From Thermoanaerobacter uzonensis DSM 18761 (GTDB lineage Bacteria > Bacillota > Thermoanaerobacteria > Thermoanaerobacterales > Thermoanaerobacteraceae), in NCBI RefSeq assembly GCF_900129115.1, contig NZ_FQUR01000006.1, positions 62,001 through 126,000 of the forward strand: a stretch of 64,000 nt of DNA, given 5' to 3'. The notes under the pieces are model-generated. The model was given only the letters and a program-made list of their open reading frames with translations. It made no database searches and was not told the DNA's origin. The position numbers were made by a program, and so were the translations under genes. Below are positions 7,131 through 17,031 of this stretch, piece by piece. Position 1 is the stretch's first letter. Each line of letters starts with the position of its first letter.

Positions 7131-8834
7131 ATGTCTGAGACTTTATTATATAAAAATTACAATCCGCGTTTAAGAAGAAAGAACGAAAATAGAATTTTTG
7201 GTAAAGAAAATATTGGAGGGAAAGCTTCAGGACTTTGTTTTGCAGAAGAAGTATTAGAAAAATATAATGATGTTTTTAAACAGAGTGTAAAAATACCTGA
7301 AAGTTTTTTTATAGCTACTGATTATTATCAAATGTTTTTAGATTATAATAATTTGAATGATATAACGGAAGATACTCCTTATGAGGAAGTAGAAATGAGA
7401 TTTAGAGAAGCTAAATTTCCTCCAGAATATATAAAAGTGCTGATAGAGATTTTAAATAAAATGTATTATCCTTTAGCTGTAAGGTCTTCCTCTTTACTAG
7501 AAGATAATGCAAAATATTCTTTCGCTGGTAAGTATTATACCACTTTTATTCCTAACAAAGGTACAGATAGAGAAAGGCTTAAACAATTAGAAAAAGCTAT
7601 CAAAGAGATTTATGTAAGCGTATATGGCCCAGATGCCGTCGCATATAGGAGAAAACATGCTCCTGATCAAAAAGAATTAATGGGGGTAATTGTGCAACAA
7701 CTAATAGGTGCCCAAAAAGGAGTATATTTTTATCCAGAGGTTTCTGGAGTAGGCTTTTCTCGAAACTACAGGCGGTGGACTGACAGAATTAAAATAGAAG
7801 ATGGGGTTGTGAGATTAGTTTTTGGCTTAGGGACAAAGTGTACAGGTAGAGGATATGCGAGAATTTTTTCTCTTACTAATTTGAGACTAAGGCCCGAAGG
7901 AAATAATCCAAAAGAAATAGCCAAAAATTCCCAGGAAGCTTTTGATGTGCTAAATTTAATTACAGGGGAAGTTGAGACCTATAACATAAATGAAGCACCG
8001 CAATTTTTAACATATCACGATAAAATAGGTGATATTGCTCAAATATACTCAAAAAGAGAAAATGCTATTTTTGATATCAATGTATTGAATAACAGCAATG
8101 ATGTTTTAAATAAATATATTTTTACTTTCGAAAACTTTCCGAGGAGACACAGAGGATTTTTTAACATAATCTCTAATTTGTTTAAATATTTTGAGGAAGA
8201 AATGGGAATGGCAGTTGACATTGAATTTACTTATGACTTAAAAAAAGGCGAATTTTATCTTCTCCAAACACGACCATTGAGCTCTTATGAGAGTTTCAGG
8301 AAGGTCCACATTCCTAAAGATATTGAAAAAAAATGTGTCTTGTTGAAAGGGGATAGAATGCTTACAAATGGCATCTTGAAAAACGTAAAATATATAGTAT
8401 ACGTAGACCATGAAGTTTATAGCCTATATAAAGATAAACACGAAATTGCAAGAATAATAGGAAGACTCAATAAAAGTATAGGAGATAGATACATTCTTGT
8501 AGGTCCGGGAAGATGGGGTTCCTCTAATCCCTATTTAGGGGTACCTGTTATATACAACGAAATATCTAATGCTGCTATGATTGTAGAGATTGGAATAAAA
8601 AATGGCGATTTTATGCCAGAGCTTTCTTATGGAACTCACTTTTTTGCTGATTTAGATATTGATAACATTTTATACATGCCGGTGTTTGATGGTTATGAAA
8701 ATAATATTTTCAATGAAGAATGGTTTAAAAGGGGGACATATATTGACACGGCTGTCAAAATATTCGAAGGACGATTTGATGCTTATTTAGATGGAGACAA
8801 AATGATAGGGTATGTTATTTCTCATGAAAAATGA
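7131..8834 (+). CDS. Stand-alone PEP/pyruvate-binding (PPDK N-terminal, ATP-grasp) domain protein
   Basis: A 567-residue cytoplasmic protein with the nucleotide-binding fold found at the N-terminus of PEP synthase and pyruvate phosphate dikinase. Signatures are GGKASGLCFAEE (about residue 30), AVRSSSLLEDN..FAGKYYT (about 120-140), and FGLGTKCTGRGYAR (about 235). The swivelling phospho-histidine domain and the PEP/pyruvate TIM barrel of those enzymes are absent, so it is not PEP synthase. The C-terminal third (VGPGRWGSSNPYLGVPV) is shared by a group of poorly characterised proteins with this domain. A nucleotide-dependent phosphotransferase is possible; the substrate is unknown. Confidence 0.8.
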   Translation: MSETLLYKNYNPRLRRKNENRIFGKENIGGKASGLCFAEEVLEKYNDVFKQSVKIPESFFIATDYYQMFLDYNNLNDITEDTPYEEVEMRFREAKFPPEYIKVLIEILNKMYYPLAVRSSSLLEDNAKYSFAGKYYTTFIPNKGTDRERLKQLEKAIKEIYVSVYGPDAVAYRRKHAPDQKELMGVIVQQLIGAQKGVYFYPEVSGVGFSRNYRRWTDRIKIEDGVVRLVFGLGTKCTGRGYARIFSLTNLRLRPEGNNPKEIAKNSQEAFDVLNLITGEVETYNINEAPQFLTYHDKIGDIAQIYSKRENAIFDINVLNNSNDVLNKYIFTFENFPRRHRGFFNIISNLFKYFEEEMGMAVDIEFTYDLKKGEFYLLQTRPLSSYESFRKVHIPKDIEKKCVLLKGDRMLTNGILKNVKYIVYVDHEVYSLYKDKHEIARIIGRLNKSIGDRYILVGPGRWGSSNPYLGVPVIYNEISNAAMIVEIGIKNGDFMPELSYGTHFFADLDIDNILYMPVFDGYENNIFNEEWFKRGTYIDTAVKIFEGRFDAYLDGDKMIGYVISHEK

Positions 8835-8880
8835 GTCGATTTATGTATAAAAATAACAAAAAATGAGACTTAAGTCCTAT

Positions 8881-8908
8881 TTAAAGTACCAAAATAATGT
8901 AATATAAT
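8881..8908 (+). promoter_or_regulatory. Likely sigma-A promoter of the surface-protein operon
   Basis: -35 TTAAAG (8881-8886) and -10 TATAAT (8903-8908) are separated by 16 bases. Transcription would begin near 8915 and give a leader of about 200 nt that contains the terminator at 8979. Confidence 0.5.
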
Positions 8909-8978
8909 TTAAACTGTAAGAATGATTCCCCTTTTCCCCATAAAATTTAATATATTCTGCACCCCCAACCCAATGTAG

Positions 8979-9003
8979 GCTGCTTTAAAGCAGCTGTTTT
9001 TTT
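8979..9003 (+). terminator. Terminator in the leader of the surface-protein operon
   Basis: The perfect palindrome GCTGCTTTAAAGCAGC is followed by TGTTTTTTTTG. It lies between the likely promoter at 8881-8908 and the ATG at 9123. It could therefore act as an attenuator of the surface genes, or as the terminator of a short leader RNA. No known riboswitch was recognised. Confidence 0.75.
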
Positions 9004-9122
9004 TGTTTTTGCTAAAGTTTAGCCTTTAAAATGCCGATAAATAAGATTAGAGTAGTGTTTTGAGAATTGTTTCACATAGAACATTTTACCATTTATTCAT
9101 AAATTTGAGAGGAGCATGTCGA

Positions 9123-12100
9123 ATGAAGAGATTTTTGTCATTGGCTATTGCTGTAAGCATGATATTGTCACTTTTTCCGGGAAATATGTCGAAAGCATAT
9201 GGAGCATATTCTCCAAATATAACATCGGTAGCTTCTTTGAGATTAGATGGGACAATGGCATCTCCTGCTAAAGGTCCTGTTGACCAATACACTGACATAA
9301 AAATTACAGGAAGCGGTTTTGTTACATACGATACAAATGGCAATGTAGTCTCTTCTGTCAGTGCAGTTTACATTGATTCACCCATAGATTCCAATAAGCT
9401 CACAATATTAAGTGCAAATGAAAATACAATTTATGCGAAAGTTCCTCCAGCAGGAAACATCGGTCTTAGCCCAGATACTCCTTATACTATAATTGTTCAG
9501 CGAAGTGACGGACAGAGTGCAGCTATATTTAATGGCTTTACCTATGTAAATAACCCATATATTTCAAAAGTAGCTCTTGATAACTTTATTACACTTGTCA
9601 AAGATTCAAATGGCAATATTATAAGCAGAACTACAAAGTCGTATATAAGAATGGAAGGAAGTTATTTAAATGATATAGGATTAGCGCAGATCAACGGAGA
9701 AACAGCTTCAGTTGTTTCGCAAAGTGGTTCTGTGCTTATTACGACTATTCCTCAAAACATTAACATAGACCCTACAACTTTATACACTGTAAATGTTACA
9801 AATATATACCGTGGGCGTTCTAATACAGTGCAAACGAATATTTATGCTGTAAATCAAGATATAACGGGATTATCTCAATATACTGTCATTGTAGGAGATA
9901 CAATTACTATATATGGTCATGGTTTTTCCACTCTTGGTAGCGGATTTAAAGTGTATGTAGGAGCGAATCTTGTAAATTCTTCAGATGTAAATATAGTAAG
10001 TGATACTGAGATGACTGTAAAGGTTCCTGCTCCTAAAGATACGACACTTGAGTATCAAAATATTGATATTGTCGCAGCTGACGGTTCTACTGCTACTTTA
10101 GTTGATGCTTTAAAAATAATACCTACACCTGCTGTAATTACTATAGATAATATTACTCCAAATGCGGGTTCTGTATCAGGAGGGACAAAAGTTATAATTG
10201 TAGGGCAAAATTTGAGAGAGGATTTAATAGTAAAATTTGGGGGAGTTGTGGCAAAAAGTGTACAAAGTATCAGCTTACCTGGCCTTACAGCAAATCAGCG
10301 AGCTATACAAGTTACTACACCTCCTTACAGTAAGTCTGGACCAGTGGATGTGAGTTTGGTTGATCCTATTACGGGGTATACAGTAACTAAACAAAATGGA
10401 TTTTTCTACCTTGCTGTTGAAGATACTATGGTGGTTGTTGATATGAATCCTGATCATGGATATGAAAGCGGAAACACAGATGTAACACTATGGGGATTTA
10501 ACTTTCAAAGAAGCGATGATCCTTCCACTTATACTGCTAATTCTGACAACACAGAAATAACTTATACTAATACAAATTACACTTACAAAGACCCTGCAAC
10601 AGGAAATTTAGTGGTAGGTTCCAGAGAAAGAAAACTTTATGTCACTTTTGGCGGTAACAAAGCCCAGATAAAAAGCATATTCAATCCTGGAACAGGACAA
10701 CAAACTTTGAATGTGTTGTCTCCTAGTGTTACACTTAATCCACCTGGCCAAGATATGCCAGTAGATGTGGTTGTTACAGTGGAAACGACTATAAAAGATG
10801 CTAATGGAAATGTAGTTATGCAGTACTCTGAACAGAGCTCTCCACCTACAAAATTTACTTACAATCCACTGCCTTCAAATCCCCAAATTTTAAGCATATC
10901 ACCCGGTTCGGGAAGCCGTGCCGGTGGAGATACAGTGATTATTCAGGGATTTGATATAAGGCCTGGTGTACAAGTGTACTTTGGGGATAAATTAGCCACT
11001 GTTAAAGATTTAACAACTGGTGGAGACAATAGGTCAGTGCTTACAGTTATTTCGCCACCATCTACTGCTTTGGGTTATGTAGACGTAAAAGTTGTAAATA
11101 AGGATGCGGATGCCAATAGAGGCTTTGCAATTTACCCAAAAGGCTATTATTACTATACTGCTCCTTCTATAAGCAATATTTTTACAAATTTTGGTTCAAA
11201 ATATGGTGGTAACTTTATTACACTAACAGGTAGTGATTTTTATGTAGGGCAGACAGTCATAGATGGAGTGTATATGGCTAAATATCCTGATGTAAGAATT
11301 GGAAATATTCAATTAAAAGTAATTTCTGTTGAAGACAAAGATGGCAATATAATAGATGGAAAGAAACTTAACATTGGTACAAAGATTAAAGCTATAGTAC
11401 CTGAAACACAAGTACCTTATACAGTTGGATGGCAAGACGTGACAATTCAAAATTACGATGGCATAAATGGTACTGTAGGCGGAAGTGTGACTTTGCAAAA
11501 TGCTTTTGAGATAAAAGATACTCAAAAGAATCCGACTATTACCTCCGTTGACCCTAGTAAAGGTCCTACAAAAGGTGGCATACCTATCAAAATCATGGGA
11601 AGCAACTTTGAAAAGGGAAGCATAGTTACAATAGATGGAGTACAGGCAACCGTCACAAAAGTCTTAAGTGGCAATACTGAAATAGATGCGACTACGCCAC
11701 CGGGGACATTGGGTAAAAAAATTGTTCAAGTTGTAAATCCTTCTGACGGCGGTACAGCGACATTAGCAGATGGATTTGAGTATCTTTTGATTGAAACAAA
11801 GCCCCAGATAACTAAAGTTGTTCCTAATTACGGTGGCAAAGGGACACTTGTGTACATTTTTGGAAGCGACTTTTCACTGAAAGTTGGGGATAGCGAAGGA
11901 GCAAAAGCTTATATAGGAGATACTGTTCTTGAAAATGTGTATGTAATAAATGACACAACAATTACAGGAATAATACCCGACATGAAGTATTCTGGTCTTT
12001 ACGATATAAAAGTTGTAAATCCTGATACTGCTCAAGCTGTGGCTCCCGAAAAATTCCATTTCCTTGTACCAGAAAGTAATCCAATAATAACTTCTATATA

Positions 12101-14417
12101 CCCAAACTTTGGTACAGTAAAGGGTGGCACTTCTATCTTGATTGAAGGTAGCGATTTTAGAAGGGGAGCAGAGGTATTTATAGGAGGCAACAAAGCAACA
12201 AATGTAAGCATAAGTCCTGATGGAAAGACGATAACCGCTACTACTCCTCCAGGAATTCCAGGTAAAACTTATGTAACTGTTGTAAACTATGATGGCGGTA
12301 ATTACACTTATGGACTTCATGAAGGGGAAAGCGGGTTTACATATGTTGTGCCCAACAGCCAGCCTGTTATTACAAAGATAGAACCCAATAGTGGCTCTAC
12401 TTATGGAGGACAAGAAGTGACCATATATGGTCAAGACTTTAGAATTTCCAAAGACGAAAATGGAAATATACTAAAAGATGAAAACGGCAATCCAATAGGT
12501 CCTGAAGTATATTTTGGAAATGTCAAAGCGGAGAAGGTCACTTATATTGATTATGGAACTTTAAAAGTTATTACACCTCCTAATACTCCTGGGAAAGTGA
12601 GAGTAACTGTTGTAAACTATGATGCAGGGCTTGGGTACCTTGACAATGGATATACATATATTCAATCAAATCCTCAGATTAAAGAAGTTATACCTCCAAA
12701 GTTTGATAAGGCTGGAGGGACTTATGGCATTATTGTAGGAAGTGATTTTGCAGTTCCTGTATATGATAACGACAAATTAGTAGTACCGGGTTCTTCTGTT
12801 TATATTGATGGAGCTTTAGTGCAGGATGTAAAAGTTATAGACAGTACAATGATAAAATTTACTGCTCCTCCAGTTGATAAAATAGGCATGAAGGAATTAA
12901 AGGTGGTAAATCCAGATGGAGGAAGTGCTGTATTTAAAATAGAGTATGTATCTCCAAACTCACATCCTTTAATAACCTCTATAACTCCCAATAAAGGCAA
13001 TATTAATGGAGGTACCTATGTAACTATCAAAGGACAAGACTTTAGAGAAAAAGTTAAAGTGTATTTCGATGCCTATGAAGCGAAAGTAGTTGCGAATACC
13101 TCTGATACTATTACTGTAATCACTCCTGCTGCAGATCCGCAGAAAGACTTAGACCGTCTTGTGGATGTGACGGTGTTTAATGTTGATGACGGAGGCAGTT
13201 ATACTTTAAAGGAAGCGTTTATGTATATTACTACAGAGTCCAATCCGAAGATAACTTCTATTACTCCTAATACAGGGTCTACAAAAGGAGGAGAAACAGT
13301 AACCATAACAGGTAATGACTTTAGACAGGGTGCAAGGGTGTTTTTTGGAGATGTAGAAGCTTATAATGTAATTGTGAAAAGTTATAACACGATTGTCGTG
13401 ACAACCCCAGGGCATGCAGAGGGAAAAGTAGATGTAATTGTGAGAAATCCCGATTATGCAAATGCTGTTTTGCCTCAAGGTTTTACTTATGTGCAAACAG
13501 TACCGGATAATCCAGTAGGCTTTTGGGCCGAATCAATAGCCGGTAACGACCATACATTATATTTGCATTGGTCAGAGGCAAAAGGAGCAAAATACTATGA
13601 AATCTATGGTAAGACAGCTAATTCGGCAGATTACAAATTCATCACTGCAACAGATAAATTGGAATATTTCGTGACAAATCTTTCGCCAAATACTACTTAC
13701 TCTTTTATTATGAGAGCTGTAAATGATTTAGGTCCCAGTGATTTTGTATATACTTATGCTACTACTGATACTTCTTCTAACAGCAAATATGACACTTCTG
13801 TTACAGGAGTGAAAAATGACACTACTTATGCGACAGCAAATGGTTCTCTGGTCATTACATTAGGAGATGATGTTTTAAATTCAGCTATTTACAAAATTGA
13901 TTTGACAGGCTACCAATATAAAAATATAAGCAAATGGGTTATAAATATACCGTCTAAATATAAAAGTAAAACTTCTACCATATGGATTATAATGCCTGGA
14001 TTTAATATAAAATTTACCCTTAATAGCCTCTACCTATCAGGAGATTATGACAGAATAACAATAAATAAGTTATCAGATAAAACTTATGACGAAATATCAA
14101 GAAATATGCCAAAAGGCTATAAGATATTATCTGACATTTATGACATAAGTTATGAAAAAATTGACGGTGATAGGACAAGTAGTTATCCATATTTTTATAA
14201 TAAAGTAAATGTAACATTAAATGTTGACAAAAATAGACTTGGCAATAGAAATATAAATTTTTCAAAACTTTCATATATAACTTCATCGATCAGCACTGGT
14301 ACAGATACTGGGTTTACAGTAGTAAGGACTGGTATATCAAACATGATAGTGGACAATGCATTGAATAATATATCAGGTGATATATCTTATCCAGGCAGGC
14401 TAGCTGTTATTTATTGA
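9123..14417 (+). CDS. Giant exported IPT/TIG-repeat surface protein with fibronectin type III domain
   Basis: A 1764-residue exported protein. After a signal peptide (MKRFLSLAIAVSMILSLFPG, ending near an AYGA cleavage site) it carries about 14 IPT/TIG immunoglobulin-like repeats. These are recognisable by units such as ITSITPNTGSTKGGETVTI and GSDFRRGAEVF, roughly every 90-110 residues to about residue 1470. A fibronectin type III domain follows (about 1480-1565, ending LSPNTTYSFIMRAVNDLG). The last 200 residues are of unknown fold. It has no SLH or LPXTG anchor, so wall attachment probably depends on partners, the SLH proteins encoded just downstream being candidates. Start ATG 9123 is chosen because GAGAGGAG (9106-9113) precedes it and the signal peptide begins there; an upstream in-frame TTG at 9060 lacks such support. 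Confidence 0.85.
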   Translation: MKRFLSLAIAVSMILSLFPGNMSKAYGAYSPNITSVASLRLDGTMASPAKGPVDQYTDIKITGSGFVTYDTNGNVVSSVSAVYIDSPIDSNKLTILSANENTIYAKVPPAGNIGLSPDTPYTIIVQRSDGQSAAIFNGFTYVNNPYISKVALDNFITLVKDSNGNIISRTTKSYIRMEGSYLNDIGLAQINGETASVVSQSGSVLITTIPQNINIDPTTLYTVNVTNIYRGRSNTVQTNIYAVNQDITGLSQYTVIVGDTITIYGHGFSTLGSGFKVYVGANLVNSSDVNIVSDTEMTVKVPAPKDTTLEYQNIDIVAADGSTATLVDALKIIPTPAVITIDNITPNAGSVSGGTKVIIVGQNLREDLIVKFGGVVAKSVQSISLPGLTANQRAIQVTTPPYSKSGPVDVSLVDPITGYTVTKQNGFFYLAVEDTMVVVDMNPDHGYESGNTDVTLWGFNFQRSDDPSTYTANSDNTEITYTNTNYTYKDPATGNLVVGSRERKLYVTFGGNKAQIKSIFNPGTGQQTLNVLSPSVTLNPPGQDMPVDVVVTVETTIKDANGNVVMQYSEQSSPPTKFTYNPLPSNPQILSISPGSGSRAGGDTVIIQGFDIRPGVQVYFGDKLATVKDLTTGGDNRSVLTVISPPSTALGYVDVKVVNKDADANRGFAIYPKGYYYYTAPSISNIFTNFGSKYGGNFITLTGSDFYVGQTVIDGVYMAKYPDVRIGNIQLKVISVEDKDGNIIDGKKLNIGTKIKAIVPETQVPYTVGWQDVTIQNYDGINGTVGGSVTLQNAFEIKDTQKNPTITSVDPSKGPTKGGIPIKIMGSNFEKGSIVTIDGVQATVTKVLSGNTEIDATTPPGTLGKKIVQVVNPSDGGTATLADGFEYLLIETKPQITKVVPNYGGKGTLVYIFGSDFSLKVGDSEGAKAYIGDTVLENVYVINDTTITGIIPDMKYSGLYDIKVVNPDTAQAVAPEKFHFLVPESNPIITSIYPNFGTVKGGTSILIEGSDFRRGAEVFIGGNKATNVSISPDGKTITATTPPGIPGKTYVTVVNYDGGNYTYGLHEGESGFTYVVPNSQPVITKIEPNSGSTYGGQEVTIYGQDFRISKDENGNILKDENGNPIGPEVYFGNVKAEKVTYIDYGTLKVITPPNTPGKVRVTVVNYDAGLGYLDNGYTYIQSNPQIKEVIPPKFDKAGGTYGIIVGSDFAVPVYDNDKLVVPGSSVYIDGALVQDVKVIDSTMIKFTAPPVDKIGMKELKVVNPDGGSAVFKIEYVSPNSHPLITSITPNKGNINGGTYVTIKGQDFREKVKVYFDAYEAKVVANTSDTITVITPAADPQKDLDRLVDVTVFNVDDGGSYTLKEAFMYITTESNPKITSITPNTGSTKGGETVTITGNDFRQGARVFFGDVEAYNVIVKSYNTIVVTTPGHAEGKVDVIVRNPDYANAVLPQGFTYVQTVPDNPVGFWAESIAGNDHTLYLHWSEAKGAKYYEIYGKTANSADYKFITATDKLEYFVTNLSPNTTYSFIMRAVNDLGPSDFVYTYATTDTSSNSKYDTSVTGVKNDTTYATANGSLVITLGDDVLNSAIYKIDLTGYQYKNISKWVINIPSKYKSKTSTIWIIMPGFNIKFTLNSLYLSGDYDRITINKLSDKTYDEISRNMPKGYKILSDIYDISYEKIDGDRTSSYPYFYNKVNVTLNVDKNRLGNRNINFSKLSYITSSISTGTDTGFTVVRTGISNMIVDNALNNISGDISYPGRLAVIY

Positions 14418-14429
14418 GGAGTGAGAAGG

Positions 14430-17009
14430 TTGAAAAAGATATTTACAATTTTACTTACAATAATAGTTTTATTTGTTTTAAATAATATTTATACTTATGC
14501 TTCGGACAATCCTGTATATTACGGTACGGACAACGCGCAAAGCATTCATTACAGTATGTCTTTCAAAGATATGAAAGATAGCTTTGCTAAAAATGACATA
14601 ATGAAAATGGCAGCTCTTTCGGTTATTAGAGGTGGAGGAAATCAAAAATTTTATCCTAAAAGCTATTTAAAAAGAGAAGAGGCAATTGCATATATTGTAA
14701 GACTAATGGGATTGGAAGAACAAGTACAGAAGATGCCTATATCCTCCTCTACTGCAGTAGGAGGGAGTAACCCTTCTACTGCTAATTCTAATCAGACTGG
14801 GCAAAATAATGCTTCTTCTCAATCAGGTCCCAAAGTAGATTCCTGGGCACAGGGAATAATTGATGTGGCGGTGAAAAATAATCTTTTAAGTAAACAGGAT
14901 ATGACTTTGGATTTTACAGCAAATGCTACAAGAGAAGAGGTTGCCTATTGGATAGCAAAAGGATTGAATCTTGCGCCGATTTACGGAAAAGATTTACAAA
15001 AAGTTTATGCTTTTTCGGATGCTAAAAGTTTTAATACTGATTATATGCCATATATTGAAGCAGTTTTAAAAAGTGGAATAATGACAGGTTACAATGATAG
15101 TAAATTTGGACCTAAAGACAACATAACCAGAGAGCAGATGGCGTCAGTTTTGAATAGAGCTTTTAACTTGGGATATAAACTAATGGGCTATTCAATACTA
15201 AATGCTACAGTGCAGGATATACTTTACGAAAAGGATCCTGGGGAAAATAGTGTAAAGAAAACTTTTGTTCTTCTCAATAATAAAGGGCAAAATGAGTATA
15301 TTGTAGTTCAAGGAACTTATTCCTCAAAAGGAATAGTTCATAATTCAGATTTTTTGACTATTAGCAATGGTGTTCCTTCTTTTTCTGATTCTATTGAAAA
15401 AGGGGATAATGTGAATTTTTATCTAAGCGGTCAAAATGTGATATTTGCTGAAAAAAACCCTGTATTTCAGAGCACTTTGTACGGAGAGATAAAAGACATA
15501 TCAGCTTCTAACATAACACTTACATCTGAATCAGGAGTTGAATATGTATTTTCTTATAACCCTAATACAAAAGTCTATATAAATGATTATCCTGCTTCTA
15601 TAAAAGATTTACGATATGGTCAAATAGCTACAGTGTACCTTAATGGTAATACTGCCTATGTTATAAATGTTGAATATGAGGACTTAGGAGCTGGGAAAAT
15701 CGATACAGGCTCAAGACAAGTAACGGGAAGCATAATAGCTATAGAGAAACAAGATAATGGCATAAATATTAAATTAAACAATGGACAATTTTACTCTATT
15801 GCTTATGATGTAGCTGTTATAAAAGATGGAAATACTGTGTCTTTGTCTTCAATAAAAGAGGGAGACTATGTAAATTTGTATTTTGATGACCCTTATACAA
15901 ATGCACCCATCAAGGTATTAGTAGAAAATGGATACCACAAAGTCTACTATATCATAAGAGGAAATCTCGGAAGTTTACTGGCTTCTAACAATTCTATTTC
16001 ATTAAACAATGTGGAGAAGTATTATCAAGGTACATGGCAAAGGGCAGATAATTTTGCTTATTATTCTTTGGATGGTACTAAAATATATTACAATGGCTTT
16101 GAGGTTAGCAAAGAAGACCTTAAAAATTATAGAGGAAATCAAATTTATGCTGCAGTTGAGAATCATTTTGGAACAGATTCAATTACCTTTATAAATATAA
16201 CCCCAAGTTTTACAATGAGTTACAGTGGCATTGCAAGTTTTGATACTCAATCGATGATTCTTACATTAAATGATGGCAGAAAAGTAACTGTAAACGATGG
16301 TACAATTATTATAAAAAATGGAATGAAAGTGCCCTATTCATCACTTATGGGTCAAAAACAAGTTTATGTGTCTTTTTCCCAAAGTGATAGAGGTTTGTAC
16401 GCTAATTTTATATCAATAATTGATAATATATATCCAGATTACTATTATGCAAAGGGTTTTATAAACGGGGCAACATCAAATTCTATCACTGTTGGCAATT
16501 ACTTATATACAACTTGGTCATATCAAGCATATGGTTATTATGCTATACAAAACAATCAATGGAATATTGTAGGAGGCACAAAAACTTTCTATGTGGGAGA
16601 TAAAACTTATATAGTTGACAATAGAGATAAAAATTCGAAAGTTATTCCCTACACAGAGTTTTTGGATGTAAAATATGGAAAATCTAAATACATCTCTGCT
16701 CATGTGTATGTGGTATCACAAGGAGACAATGCTATTGCAATAAACATTATGAATTCCACGGGGCAAGAAAGAGTGTCTACTGCTGATGTTGAATTCATTG
16801 ACGGCACCAAGTTGACTCTAAATAATGTAAATGACTGGAATGAATTAAATGGGGTTTGGAATTTGAATACCTCTCTTGACACAATAGATGTCTCAAAAGC
16901 AGTAATAATTAAAAATGGACAGGCAGTAAATATAAGTTCTATAAATTCGGGAGATTCACTCTATATTATAAGAAATGGGTCATCTGCTGTTATTGTAACG
17001 GTTAAGTAA
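14430..17009 (+). CDS. S-layer homology (SLH) domain surface protein
   Basis: About 859 residues with a signal peptide (MKKIFTILLTIIVLFVLNN...) and three SLH modules in the first 260 residues. Signatures are FYPKSYLKREEAIAYIVRLMG, FTANATREEVAYWIAKGL and FGPKDNITREQMASVLNRAF. The modules are split by a low-complexity Ser/Asn/Thr/Gln linker. SLH modules bind pyruvylated secondary cell-wall polymer. The remaining 600 residues are beta-rich with small repeats such as LNNGQFYSIAYD, LTLNDGRKVTVNDG and LTLNNVNDWNELNG. TTG 14430 is preferred: GAGGAG (14415-14420) is nine bases upstream, whereas GTG 14421 abuts it. It starts twelve bases after the stop of the IPT/TIG gene, so the two form one operon. 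Confidence 0.85.
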   Translation: MKKIFTILLTIIVLFVLNNIYTYASDNPVYYGTDNAQSIHYSMSFKDMKDSFAKNDIMKMAALSVIRGGGNQKFYPKSYLKREEAIAYIVRLMGLEEQVQKMPISSSTAVGGSNPSTANSNQTGQNNASSQSGPKVDSWAQGIIDVAVKNNLLSKQDMTLDFTANATREEVAYWIAKGLNLAPIYGKDLQKVYAFSDAKSFNTDYMPYIEAVLKSGIMTGYNDSKFGPKDNITREQMASVLNRAFNLGYKLMGYSILNATVQDILYEKDPGENSVKKTFVLLNNKGQNEYIVVQGTYSSKGIVHNSDFLTISNGVPSFSDSIEKGDNVNFYLSGQNVIFAEKNPVFQSTLYGEIKDISASNITLTSESGVEYVFSYNPNTKVYINDYPASIKDLRYGQIATVYLNGNTAYVINVEYEDLGAGKIDTGSRQVTGSIIAIEKQDNGINIKLNNGQFYSIAYDVAVIKDGNTVSLSSIKEGDYVNLYFDDPYTNAPIKVLVENGYHKVYYIIRGNLGSLLASNNSISLNNVEKYYQGTWQRADNFAYYSLDGTKIYYNGFEVSKEDLKNYRGNQIYAAVENHFGTDSITFINITPSFTMSYSGIASFDTQSMILTLNDGRKVTVNDGTIIIKNGMKVPYSSLMGQKQVYVSFSQSDRGLYANFISIIDNIYPDYYYAKGFINGATSNSITVGNYLYTTWSYQAYGYYAIQNNQWNIVGGTKTFYVGDKTYIVDNRDKNSKVIPYTEFLDVKYGKSKYISAHVYVVSQGDNAIAINIMNSTGQERVSTADVEFIDGTKLTLNNVNDWNELNGVWNLNTSLDTIDVSKAVIIKNGQAVNISSINSGDSLYIIRNGSSAVIVTVK

Positions 17010-17031
17010 GAAAAACATTGGAGGAATTGTA

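Noticed and set aside
11874-12434. 186-codon minus-strand frame
   Set aside because: Antisense shadow of the IPT/TIG repeat gene; Tyr/Ser/Cys-rich with no recognisable domain.
9123-13500. Tandem DNA repeats in the IPT/TIG gene
   Set aside because: The protein repeats are ancient and diverged; I saw no long near-identical DNA repeats that would suggest recent expansion.
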